Origin: Cranoglanis bouderius
Lineage: Eukaryota > Chordata > Actinopteri > Siluriformes > Cranoglanididae
Length of the DNA stretch: 64,000 nt
Direction: 5' to 3'
Assembly (NCBI GenBank): GCA_023630585.1
Contig: CM042555.1
Location: forward strand, 15,289,501 to 15,353,500
The notes under the pieces were generated by a model that saw only the letters and a program-made list of their open reading frames with translations, did no database searches and had not been told where the DNA came from. Below, one piece after another: positions 54,899 through 64,000 of this stretch (position 1 is its first letter; each line of letters opens with the position of its first letter). Position numbers and translations under genes: made by a program.

Positions 54899-56457
54899 CA
54901 GCCGTGGCCAAAAGTTTTGAGAATGACACAAATATTAATTTTCACAAAGTCTACTACTTCAGTGGTTTTAGATCTTTTTGTCAGATGTTACTAACTGTTA
55001 CTGAAGTATAATCACAAGCATTTCATAAGTGTCAATGGCTTTTATTGACAATTACATGAAGTTTATGCAAAGAGTCAATATTTGCAGTGTTGACCCTTCT
55101 TTTTCAAGACCTCTGCAATTTACCCTGGCATGCTGTCAATCAACTTCTGGGCCACATCCTGACTGATGGCAGCCAATTCTTGCATAATCAATGCTTGGAG
55201 TTTGTGGGTTTTTGTTTGTCCACCTGCCTCTTGAGGATTGACCACAAATTCTCAATGGGATTAAGGTCTGGGGAGTTTCCTGGCCATGGACCCAAAATGT
55301 CGATGTTTTGTTCCCCGAGCCACTTCGTTATCACTTTTGCCTTGTGGCAAGGTGCCCCATCATGCTGGAAAAGGCATTGTTTGTCACCAAACTGTTCTTG
55401 GATGGTTGGGAGAAGTTGCTCTCTGAGGATGTTTTTGTACCATTCTTTATTCATGGCTGTGTTCTTAGGCAAAATTGTGAGTGAGCCCACTCCCGTGGCT
55501 GAGAAGCAACCCCACACATGAGTGGTCTCAGGATGCTTTACTGTTGGCATGACACAGGACTGATGGTAGCGCTCACCTTTTCTTCTCCGGACAAGCTTTT
55601 TTCCAGATGCCCCAAACAATCGGAAAGGGGATTCATCAGAGAAAATGACATTACCCCAGTCCTCAGCAGTCCAATCCCTGTACTTTTTGCAGAATAGCAG
55701 TCTGTCCCTGATGTTTTTCCTGGAGAGAAGTGGCTTCTTTGCTGCCCTTCTTGACACCAGGCCATCCTCCAAAAGTCTTCGCCTTACTGTGCGTGCAGAC
55801 GCACTCACACCTGCCTGCTGCCATTCCTGAGCAAGCTCTGCACTGGTGGTGCCCCGATCCCGCAGCTGAATCAACTTTAGGAGACGGTCCTGGCACTTGC
55901 TGGACTTTCTTGGGCGCCCTGAAGCCTTCTTCACAACAGTTGAACCTCTCTCCTTGAAGGTTTTGATGATCCGATAAATGGTTGATTTAGGTGCAATCTT
56001 ACTAGCAGCAATATCCTTGCCTGTGAATCCCTTTTTGTGCAAAGCAATGATGGCTGCACGTGTTTCCTTGCAGGTAACCATAGTTAACAGAGGAAGAACA
56101 ATAATTTCAAGCACCACCCTCCTTTTATAGCTTCCAGTCTGTTATTCTAACTCAATCAGCATGACAGAGTGATCTCCAGCCTTGTCCTCGTTAACACTCT
56201 CACCTGTGTTAACGAGAGAATCATTGACATGATGTCAGCTGGTCCTTTTGTGGAAGGGCTGAAATGCAGTGGACATGTTTTTTTGGGATTAAGTTCATTT
56301 TCATGGCAAAGAGGGACTTTGCAATTTTAATTGCAATTCATCTGATCACTCTTCATAACATTCTGGAGTATATGCAAATTGCCATCATAAAAACTGAAGC
56401 AGTAGACTTTGTGAAAATTAATATTTGTGTCATTCTCAAAACTTTTGGCCACGGCTG
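54899..56457 (-). mobile_element. DD35E Tc1-like element, copy D (structurally complete)
   Basis: Both ends (CAGCCGTGGCCAAAAGTTTT and its inverse) and both flanking TAs are present, with length 1559 bases. The internal hairpin CTCGTTAACAC...GTGTTAACGAG is intact. This is the best-preserved copy of the family in the window. Confidence 0.95.
55188..56117 (-). CDS. Tc1-like transposase, C-terminal frameshift (copy D)
   Basis: 309 codons are open from the Met at 56117 (or MVTCKETR a little downstream). HTH KETRAAIIALHKKGFTGKDI, GRPRKSSKCQ linker, second HTH ARTVRRRLLEDG, Asp in VIFSDESPFRLFG, Asp in FQHDGAPCHKAK, Glu in SPDLNPIENLWSIL. All three catalytic residues are intact with 35 residues between the last two. 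Near the C-terminus the DNA reads ACAAACTCCAAGCA where copies A and B read ACAAACTCTGACAAACTCCAAGCA: a 10-bp deletion between two ACAAACTC repeats. It shifts the frame and ends the protein after KPTNSKH, about 40 residues early. The lost part includes the SMPGRI tail. Activity is doubtful but not excluded. Confidence 0.88.
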   Translation of the reverse strand: MVLEIIVLPLLTMVTCKETRAAIIALHKKGFTGKDIAASKIAPKSTIYRIIKTFKERGSTVVKKASGRPRKSSKCQDRLLKLIQLRDRGTTSAELAQEWQQAGVSASARTVRRRLLEDGLVSRRAAKKPLLSRKNIRDRLLFCKKYRDWTAEDWGNVIFSDESPFRLFGASGKKLVRRRKGERYHQSCVMPTVKHPETTHVWGCFSATGVGSLTILPKNTAMNKEWYKNILREQLLPTIQEQFGDKQCLFQHDGAPCHKAKVITKWLGEQNIDILGPWPGNSPDLNPIENLWSILKRQVDKQKPTNSKH

Positions 56458-56459
56458 TA

Positions 56460-57108
56460 GATGTTATCATATGTTTCTTGTTTTTCTGTTTTTTCCAGTT
56501 CCTGTTTTTTTTGTATTTCTAGTTTAGACTTCCTTGTTTTGACCCATGCTTGTTTTCTTAATTTTGTTACTATCTCATTACCTTCAGATTATGTTATCTG
56601 CCTGTTCTTAATATTCTCCTGCCTGGAATATTGATAATGATTCGTGGATTTACCCTAATAAACAAAATACTGATTTTGCATCCTGCCTTTAGAAGCACAT
56701 GACACTGATAGGTATTATGCCAATTTCCAATTTTCAGAAAATGTCCAGATTTCTCTAATTACTGATTTTTATACTCATTTACTTTCCATATATTCCATTC
56801 ATTTTTGGCAGTGCTCACTTCCAATCAAGTGGGAATGTAACATTATTTGTAGTAACAGAAATTTATTTCATAGCATTTTTCATAATACAGATTGTCTCAA
56901 AGCAGTTTAACAAACTGAATTAATGCAGTAACCACCAGTTAGCAAGCCAAGTGCCCCAATGACAAAGACAAATACATGGGAAAAAATAATAATAATAAAA
57001 ATTAAAATTAAAGATCAGAGCATTTTCTCATGACAGAAAATAGACACGGAATAAATACATTTTTAATTCTACATTTTTGGTTGCTGTTAACATAGCATAA
57101 CAGTTTTA
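56460..57108. other. spacer with an L2-tail relic
   Basis: Around 56870-57000 (minus sense), CATTTTTCATAATACAGATT, GTCTCAAAGCAGTTTAACA and GTTAGCAAGCCAAGTG resemble an eroded inverted L2 3' tail. The rest is unassigned. Confidence 0.4.
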
Positions 57109-57435
57109 CAGGGTGTCACAAAAGTCTCCATACAGAGGGAAAATTAACACTTTTTAGCAAAATGTAACTTTATTTCCAAAGCATCCTCTGCCATTTCTTT
57201 GTAAACACCCATGGAGTTGTCTTTCCCACTCATGATGAACTTGTGTTAACACATCTGGTGTTATGCATGTAATTGCAGGTCCATCGCAACCTTGAGACAG
57301 CTTCCCGATCCAGCCACGAGAATGATTTCAATACATTCTTCTTTTGTCAAATGAATTCTTAAAGGTGATCTTTAAGAAGACATTTTGCTAAAAGTATTAA
57401 TTTCCCATATGTATGGAGACTTTTGGGACACCCTG
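57109..57435. mobile_element. mariner-type MITE
   Basis: Ends CAGGGTGTCACAAAAGTCTCCA (57109) and TGGAGACTTTTGGGACACCCTG (ending 57435) are inverted with one mismatch. The similarity extends inward (AGCAAAATGT and ACATTTTGCT). TA precedes the left end; TT follows the right, probably a mutated TA. At 327 bases with no ORF it is non-autonomous. Confidence 0.85.
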
Positions 57436-57951
57436 TTGAGAACGGCATTTATGCAAACTACATAACAGTAAAAATAAACATTTACTTCCAGTCATGATGA
57501 TACTTGTTACTGAGAAACTTTAAAATAGAAATTGCCGTGCATACAAACAAATGAGTGAATAGACACTCTAAAATTAGGGTGTCAGAATTTGTAGCGCTGT
57601 CAACACCAGTCAAATTTAGCAAATGTATGTGTTGTTGCCTCAGCCTGGATCTTCTTGAGGTAATTTAAGAATGTCACAGTGAAGGACAAGAGCAAGAAAA
57701 GGAGGCATGACCATAGAAAGAGGGTCAAGGATGTATCTTAACTACAGTTGCTTTAACACATCTTGAGTGACTGGTGGTTCTACAAAAACCTAGCATTAAA
57801 TTTGTACTCAAGAGGAGATCTACTGTACGGCATATGACATACAGTAGATTTATAGTCAAATCCTTGTAACAAATGAAAAATTTATTATTCAATACATACA
57901 TAGGCAGTCTGACATTTGTGTGAAATAATTTTTGTTATATTTAACTGTATT
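57436..57951. other. spacer, no gene
   Basis: Contains a short inverted pair TACTGTACGGCATATGACATACAGTA near 57825-57850; otherwise nothing. Confidence 0.4.
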
Positions 57952-57953
57952 TA

Positions 57954-59511
57954 CAGCCATGGCCAAAAGTTTTGAGAATGACACAAATATTAATTTTCAC
58001 AAAGTCTACTGCTTCAGTGGTTTTAGATCTTTTTGTCAGATGTTACTAACTGTTACTGAAGTATAATCACAGGCATTTCATAAGTGTCAATGGCTTTTAT
58101 TGACAATTACATGAAGTTTATGCAAAGAGTCAATATTTGCAGTGTTGACCCTTCTTTTTCAAGACCTCTGCAATTCGCCCTGGCATGCTGTCAATCAACT
58201 TCTGGGCCACATCCTGACTGATGGCAGCCCATTCTTGCATAATCAATGCTTGGAGTTTGTCAGAGTTTGTGGGTTTTTGTTGTCCACCCGCCTCTTGAGG
58301 ATTGACCACAAATTCTCAATGGGATTAAGGTCTGGGGAGTTTCCTGGCCATGGACCCAAAATGTCGATGTTTTGTTCCCCGAGCCACTTCGTTATCACTT
58401 TTGCCTTGTGGCAAGGTGCCCCATCATGCTGGAAAAGGCATTGTTTGTCACCAAACTGTTCTTGGATGGTTGGGAGAAGTTGCTCTCTGAGGATGTTTTT
58501 GTACCATTCTTTATTCATGGCTGTGTTCTTAGGCAAAATTGTGAGTGAGCCCACTCCCTTGGCTGAGAAGCAACCCCACACATGAGTGGTCTCAGCATGC
58601 TTTACTGTTGGCATGACACAGGACTGATGGTAGCGCTCACCTTTTCTTCTGCGGACAAGCTTTTTTCCAGATGCCCCAAACAATCGGAAAGGGGATTCAT
58701 CAGAGAAAATGACATTACCCCAGTCCTCAGCAGTCCTTTTTGTACTTTTTGCAGAATAGCAGTCTGTCCCTGATGTTTTTCCTGGAGTGGCTTCTTTGCT
58801 GCCCCTCTTGACACCAGGCCATCCTCCAAAAGTCTTCACCTTACTGTGCGTGCAGACGCACTCACACCTGCCTGCTGCCATTCCTGAGCAAGCTCTGCAC
58901 TGGTGGTGCCCCAATCCCGCAGCTGAATCAACTTTTGGAGACGGTCCTGGCGGTTGCTGGACTTTCTTGGGCGCCCTGAAGCCTTCTTCACAACAGTTGA
59001 ACCTCTCTCCTTGAAGGTCTTGATGATCGATAAAAGGTTGATTTAGGTGCAATCTTACTAGCAGCAATATCCTTGCCTGTGAATCCCTTTTTGTGCAAAG
59101 CAATGATGGCTGCATGTGTTTCCTTGCAGGTAACCATAGTTAACAGAGGAAGAACAATAATTTCAAGCACCACCCTCCTTTTAAAGCTTTCAGTCTGTTA
59201 TTCTAACTCAATCAGCATGACAGAGTGATCTCCAGCCTTGTCCTTATTAACACTCTCACCTGTGTTAACGAGAGAATCACTGACATGATGTCAGCTGGTC
59301 CTTTTGTGGAAGGGCTGAAATGCAGTGGACATGTTTTTTTGGGATTAAGTTCATTTTCATGGCAAAGAGGGACTTTGAAATTAATTGCAATTCATCTGAT
59401 CACTCTTTATAACATTCTGGAGTATATGCAAATTGCCATCATAAAAACTGAGGCAGCAGACTTTGTAAAAATTAATATTTGTGTCATTCTCAAAACTTTT
59501 GGCCATGGCTG
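57954..59511 (-). mobile_element. DD35E Tc1-like element, copy E
   Basis: Ends CAGCCATGGCCAAAAGTTTT and its inverse, TA on both sides, 1558 bases. Both ends carry the same G-to-A change (CCATGG in place of CCGTGG), a CpG position. The internal hairpin has two stem substitutions (TTATTAACAC). Confidence 0.93.
58140..59173 (-). pseudogene. Tc1-like transposase with several frameshifts (copy E)
   Basis: The N-terminal HTH (KETHAAIIALHKKGFTGKDI) reads to SKIAPKSTFYR at about 59035, where a lost base (GATCGATAA for GATCCGATAA) shifts the frame. A 5-base deletion in the SRKNIR region at about 58785 and further changes at about 58737 restore the original frame. From there RTAEDWGNVIFSDESPFRLF (first Asp), FQHDGAPCHKAK (second Asp) and SPDLNPIENLWSIL (Glu) are intact. 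A single-base loss in GGGTTTTTGTTGTCC at about 58275 shifts the tail. The catalytic half therefore survives within a broken gene. Confidence 0.88.
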
Positions 59512-59524
59512 TACAGTGGATATA

Positions 59525-60913
59525 CAGCCCCAATTCCAAAGAAGTTGGGATGCTGAGTAAAATGTAAATAAAAACAGAATGCAATGATTTGCAAATCTCA
59601 TAAACCCATATGTTATTCACAATAGAACATAGAAACATATCAAATGTTTAAATTGAGGAAATGTACCATTTTAAGGAAAAAATAAGGTAATTCTGAATTT
59701 GATGGTCGCAACACGTCTCAAATTTGGGACGGGGGCAACAAAAGGTTGGAAAAGTAAGTGTTACTAAAAATACACAGCTGGAGGAACATTTTGCAACTAA
59801 TTAGGGTAATTGGCAACAATAGGTCAGTAACATGATTGGGTATAAAAAGAGTATCTTAGAGAGGCAGAGTCTCTCAGAAGTAAAGATGGGATGGAATATG
59901 GATGGAAGCATATGTTGCTCTAAAACCCTTATAATACCTTTCTGCATTGATGGTTCCTTTCCAGATGTGCAAGCTGCCCATTCCATAGGCACTAATGCAC
60001 CCCCATACCATCAGAGATGCCGGCTTTTGAACTGAGCACTGATAAAAAGCCGGACGGTCCCTCTCCTCTTTAGTCCTCTTTAGTTTAGAGGACACAGCGT
60101 CTATGGTTTCCAAAAAGAAGTTAAAATTTCAATTCATCTGACCACAGAACAGTTTTCCACTTTGCCTCAGTCCATTTTAAATGAGCTTTGGCCCAGAGAA
60201 GACACACATGGTTTCTTCTTTGCATGATAGAGCTTTAACCAGCATTTGTGGATGGCACAGTGAACTGTGTTCACAGACAATGAGTTCTGGAGGTGTTTCT
60301 GAGCCCATGCAGTGATTTCCATTACAGAATCATGCCTGTTTTTAATGCAGTGCCGCCTGAGGGCCCAAAGATCACGGGCCTGCAATATTGATTTTCACCC
60401 TTGTCCTTTATGCACAGAGATTTCTGCAGGTTCTCTGAATCTTTTGATGATATTATGTACTGTAGATGATTAGATATTCATAGTCTTCTCAATTTAACGT
60501 TGAGGAACATTATTCTGAAATTGTTCCACAAACTGCACCGCAGTTTTTCATAGATTGGTGAATCTCTGCCCATCTTTACTTCTGAAAGACTCTGCTTCTC
60601 TAAGATATTCTTTTTATACCCAGTCATGTTACTGACCTGTTGCCAGTTAACCTCCAGCTGTTTCTTTTTAGTAACACTTACTTTTCCAGTGTTTTGTTGC
60701 CCCTGTTACAACTTTTTTGACACGTGTTGCAGCCATCAATTTCAAACTTACCTTATTTTTTCTTAAAATGGTACATTTCCTCAGTTTAAACATTTGATAT
60801 GTTTTCTGTGTTCCATTGTGAATAACACATGGGTTTATGATTTTTGCAAATCATTGCATCCTGTTTTTATATACATTTTACACAGCGTCCCAACTTTTTT
60901 GGAATTGGGGTTG
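59525..60913 (-). mobile_element. Tc1/mariner element F with about 340-bp inverted repeats
   Basis: Ends CAGCCCCAATTCCAAAGAAG at 59525 and CTTTTTTGGAATTGGGGTTG ending at 60913, flanked by TA. Similarity between the ends runs unusually deep, through AACATGATTGGGTATAAAAA and TCTCTCAGAAGTAAAGATGG at about 59880 on the left and their inverse near 60570-60620 on the right. Confidence 0.9.
59874..60385 (-). pseudogene. Tc1-like transposase, C-terminal catalytic part deleted (element F)
   Basis: Minus-strand remnants: MEITAWAQKHLQNSLSVNT (second HTH, 60167-60385), then a frameshift region around 60115-60165 where the first catalytic block should be, then RDRPAFYQCSVQKPASLMVW, GCISAYGMGSLHIWKGTINA and ERYYKGF (59900-60090). 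After that the sequence runs straight into the terminal repeat. The second Asp and Glu blocks are gone. Confidence 0.85.
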
Positions 60914-60985
60914 TAAAAAAAAAAAAAGTCTACACACCACTTTTAAAATTGCAGATTTATGTGATGTAAAAATTACAAACCACAA

Positions 60986-61494
60986 TGTCAGGTATTTCCC
61001 CCTCGCACTGAGTCTCGGACCGCTCAGCGTGCTTGAGCTACCGGCAGCGCAATAGTACACGCTTCTGGGTTAACACTGACTTTGTTTACTTGTGACGTGT
61101 GTTTTGTTATGTTTTTTGTCCTGTCTCCACCCCTGTATTATTATCGGTTGTTTCCTAACGTGTCCCAGCTGTTCTGTGTTATCCCTTTTGATTTCGTTGA
61201 GTATTTAAACCCCTCGCGTGTCCTTGTGTTCGGGGCGAAGTATCAGTTCTGTGTTTTGCCACCAGTGCATTACCAAGCCTTTGTTCTGTGTTCTCATTTC
61301 CGGTTCTTTGATCTTGTTCCCAGTTTCTCGATTTTCGTGTTCTGCCTTTGCCCTGTCTACTCTGTTTGCTGATTGCCTTACCTCTGCCTGTTTTTGGAGT
61401 TTGATTTTGCCTTTGCGATTTGGATTTGTCTGCCTGTCTCTTTAATAAAAGCTTTAACTGCGATTGCATCCATCTTCATCCTGTTTACATGACA
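60986..61494 (+). mobile_element. probable solo LTR
   Basis: Begins TGTCAGGTATTTCCCCCTCG and ends GTTTACATGACA, so it has inverted TGTCA/TGACA tips. Inside: GTATTTAAACCCC (TATA-like) at about 61200, a CpG-containing downstream region, AATAAA at 61444, and a CATCCATCTTCATCC segment near the end. The layout matches the LTRs at 18.2 and 21.3 kb. No clean 5-bp duplication was found (CACAA versus ATAAA), so confidence is lower. Confidence 0.65.
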
Positions 61495-62250
61495 ATAAAT
61501 CATGTAATATATTTTCGCCTTTAATCATGTAATGTTTTCACCTTTAATGTGATACAGCAATCAACAAAATCCAAGTGAAAAATATGTTTTAGAGAAAAAA
61601 AGAAAAAAAAACTTACGATAACCTGGTTGCATAAGTGTGCACGCCCCTTAACTATCACTTTGTTAAAGCACCTTTTGCTTTAATACAGCGCTCAGATGTT
61701 TACCTTTAATTCCATTATGGACATCATAATGGGCATTATTTTAGTTAGACCTGAAACTTGAAGTCTATTTTGATGGTGAAAAAGAAACGTGATTCTTAAT
61801 TTGACACAATCAAATTAAAAAAAAACTCTCAAGGAGCCTTTTTGCATTCGATTCGAGTTTGTAACTTGTAATTCCCTATTTCCAACTAGTAAAAGCCAAA
61901 GAAAACACCCCCTCAACTTGAAATTCCAACCTGTCAACTTGGGGTAGTCTTCTCAACTACAAATTCCTGCTTACAGAGTGATGTCAAATCAAGTAGCACT
62001 TTAAATGAGTTACTGTATATGCAAGTATTTGCTTTAGATCAACCAACATACAGACATATTCGCTTGTTAAATCTAAATCACTGACTATACAGTTTGCTGT
62101 TTTAAGTAGGTAAATATACCTCACTTATCAAAGTTAGCTGGCTAGCTTGTTGCTAACAAAAGACTACCATGGCGGTAGGAATTTCAGTGAGTTGGATTTT
62201 CAGTCGGTTCATTTGGCTCAGCTCACCCCACCCATAAGAGCTCCAAAATG
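61495..62250. other. spacer with an old repeat relic
   Basis: Around 61618-61720, AACCTGGTTGCATAAGTGTG and AAAGCACCTTTTGCTTTAATACAGCGCTC resemble a common degraded fish DNA-transposon sequence. The rest is unassigned. Confidence 0.4.
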
Positions 62251-63392
62251 GCTCATTGTCATTAATTTCCTAAACCGGATAAAGACTGCGATAGTTTGAC
62301 AATCGCGTCTTCCAACATTACCAACACTGGTATTCTACCACAAAGTGATGATATCACAGATCACTATCTCATCTCATGCACTCTGCCTGTAGCTGAGATT
62401 AGACAACTAAAACCGCAGTATCGAATAGGTAGAACTATTATTCCAACCACTATGGACAGATTCATAACTAAGCTGCCTGATCTATCCCAACTGCACTGCG
62501 TACCTATAAATACAATTGAACTCGATATGGTGACTAGCAATATGGGCACTATGCTCTCTAGCACTCTAGATATTGTTACCCCTATCAAATTTAAAAAGGT
62601 GAGAGAAAAACATCCTGCTCCAATGTACAACAGTCATACTTATGCTGTCAAGAGAGCAACTCGTAATCTCGAGCGCAAATGGAAAAAAACTAATCTAGAG
62701 GTTTTTCGAATTGTGTGGAAGACAAGTATGTCTAGCTATAGACAGGGTCTAAAAGCTGCTAGGGTAGAGTATCTACATAAACTCATAGAAAATAACCAAA
62801 ACAATTCTAGGTTTTTATTCAATACAATATCTAGATTAACAAATAATAAGACGTCGCCCAAACTGAATATTCCAACACAATTTAATAGTAATGACTTCAT
62901 GGATTTCTTCATTGAGAAAATTGAAAGCATCAGGAATATAATTGGAAATGTACAACCAACAGCAGCATCACAGGTTTTAGCCTCCAATATCATTTCCCAA
63001 GTACAATTGCAGTCCCAGGAAGAGCTTACAAAACTTATCAACACATTAAAATCAGCCACATGTATACTAGATCCCATACCCCCTAATCTAATGAAAGAGT
63101 TGCTTCCTGTAGTAGGAGAGCCTCTCCTCAATATTATTAACTCCTCTTTATCTCTAGGTCACGTCCTGAGAACATTCAAGCTGGCGGTTATTAAGCCTCT
63201 CCTTAAGAAACCACAACTAGATCCTAGTAAACTAGGATCAGTAAATTACAGACCAATCTCAAAACTTCCATTTATGTCTAAAGTATTAGAAAAGGTTGTG
63301 TCTGCTCAATTATGCTCCTTTTTGCAGAATAATGGTATCTATGAAGAATTTCAATCAGGTTTCAGGCCCCATCACAGCACAGAGACTGCATG
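62251..63392 (+). pseudogene. L2-type LINE ORF2 fragment, catalytic region deleted
   Basis: An open frame of 365 codons (from Met 62296) starts inside the endonuclease (DDITDHYLISCTLP is the SDH block). It runs through the linker (KKVREKHPAPMYNSHTYAVK, RNLERKWKKTNLEVF) into the reverse transcriptase: DPIPPNLMKELLPVVG, FKLAVIKPLLKKPQLDPSK, NYRPISKLPFMSKVLEKVV and FRPHHSTETA. Immediately after HSTETA the DNA jumps to TGATACTCCTGAGATGCCAG, the LINE 3' UTR, so the fingers end and the palm with YADD are missing. It is the same family as the copy at 50-54 kb but not identical. It is 5'-truncated near 62250. Confidence 0.88.
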
Positions 63393-64000
63393 ATACTCCT
63401 GAGATGCCAGTGATCCTGACCCCTTCTGCTCTCTGGACCTGCCTGATCCATCCTGATGCCCTACTTCTGGTTGGAGATCTCATCAATTGGAAGTCACATG
63501 CTGCTGCTGAGGATGGCCCCACATCGTGCAGCCTAAAGATCACTGAGATTACTGAGGATGGTACCACTTAAAAAACTATAAAGATGGCTTTGGACCTCAA
63601 TTCATATGAACAGTTATGCTATGATGGCTAGGACTGCAATTGCCACAAACAGTTTGGCACTCAAGTCTCCATCAGTGAACAGTGGTGAAGTTCAACAAAA
63701 CAGACTTTATATAAAAACTGTAATGAATTTTCATGGTTTCACAACTGCTTTTTGACCATGTAGTATTGGTACATTTATAGTAGAGATTTATTTATTTATA
63801 ATCGCACTATCTGGTGTTACCCAGATGAGGATGGGTTCCGTTTTGAGTCTGGTTCCTCTCAAGGTTTCTTCCTCATATCGTCTCAGGGAGTTTTTCCTTG
63901 CCACTGTTGCCTCTGGCTTGCTCATTGGGGATAAATTCATAAACTTAAAATCTATGTCTTGAATTTATATATTTCTGTAAAGCTGCTTTAGGACAATGAC
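63393..64000 (+). mobile_element. L2-type LINE 3' UTR and tail, running off the window
   Basis: Continues the fragment above with ACTGAGATTACTGAGGATGG, CCCAGATGAGGATGGGTTCC, TTCCTCATATCGTCTCAGGG and GCTGCTTTAGGACAATGAC at the window edge. The same block closes the copies at 19.2 and 23.8 kb. Confidence 0.88.

Overview
The window looks like a teleost nuclear genome. It is AT-rich, intron-bearing and saturated with Tc1/mariner, hAT, PIF/Harbinger, L2-type LINE, RTE-type LINE and solo-LTR copies of the kinds common in fish. There are no operons, bacterial signals or CRISPR arrays. A catfish-like or related ray-finned fish is plausible, but the sequence alone does not fix the species.

Two host loci stand out. 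On the minus strand (about 3.6-13.5 kb) lies a fast skeletal troponin T gene (tnnt3 type). Twelve coding exons with good splice sites and consistent phases give exactly 240 codons, from an acidic N-terminus built of tiny exons to the tropomyosin/troponin I-C binding coiled coil. A non-coding first exon lies near 13.5 kb. The last C-terminal exon(s) were not found and probably lie left of position 1. On the plus strand (38.4-41.7 kb) is a degraded or indel-ridden reading region resembling PRR33. In mammals PRR33 is a divergent neighbour of TNNT3, and the arrangement here is also divergent, which supports both calls.

Layout: 0-1.3 kb, Tc1 relic. 1.5-3.0 kb, Tc1 copy inside a (TA)n tract. 3.6-13.5 kb, tnnt3, with introns holding a DD35E Tc1 copy, a SINE relic, a (CA)n tract and a perfect-arm palindrome. 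14-24 kb, upstream sequence with a CACTA-like element, two solo LTRs with 5-bp target duplications, an L2 tail and an exon of a multicopy fish family. 23.8-28.5 kb, L2, RTE and Tc1 fragments fused end to end. 29-31.9 kb, a hAT element with an intact 8-bp duplication. 33.5-37.6 kb, three Tc1-like relics, one carrying a nested hAT element with its 8-bp duplication. 38.4-41.7 kb, PRR33-like region. 43.3-49.9 kb, SINE, Harbinger, L2 LINE and Tc1. 50-54.4 kb, a long L2-type LINE with an ORF1 esterase domain. 54.9-64 kb, a near-continuous pile of Tc1 copies, a MITE, a solo LTR and a second L2-type copy running off the end.

The unifying theme is one Tc1-like family present five times (4.6, 25.7, 33.5, 54.9 and 58.0 kb). 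Its catalytic spacing reads DD35E rather than the usual DD34E. Each copy is at a different stage of decay: nonsense, motif erosion, core deletion, slippage frameshift, multiple frameshifts. No copy in the window looks fully competent, and none of the TE coding regions appears to serve the host. I did not find a clearly new biological system. The strongest unusual items are the DD35E family with its conserved internal hairpin, the intronic palindrome, and the datable nested insertions.
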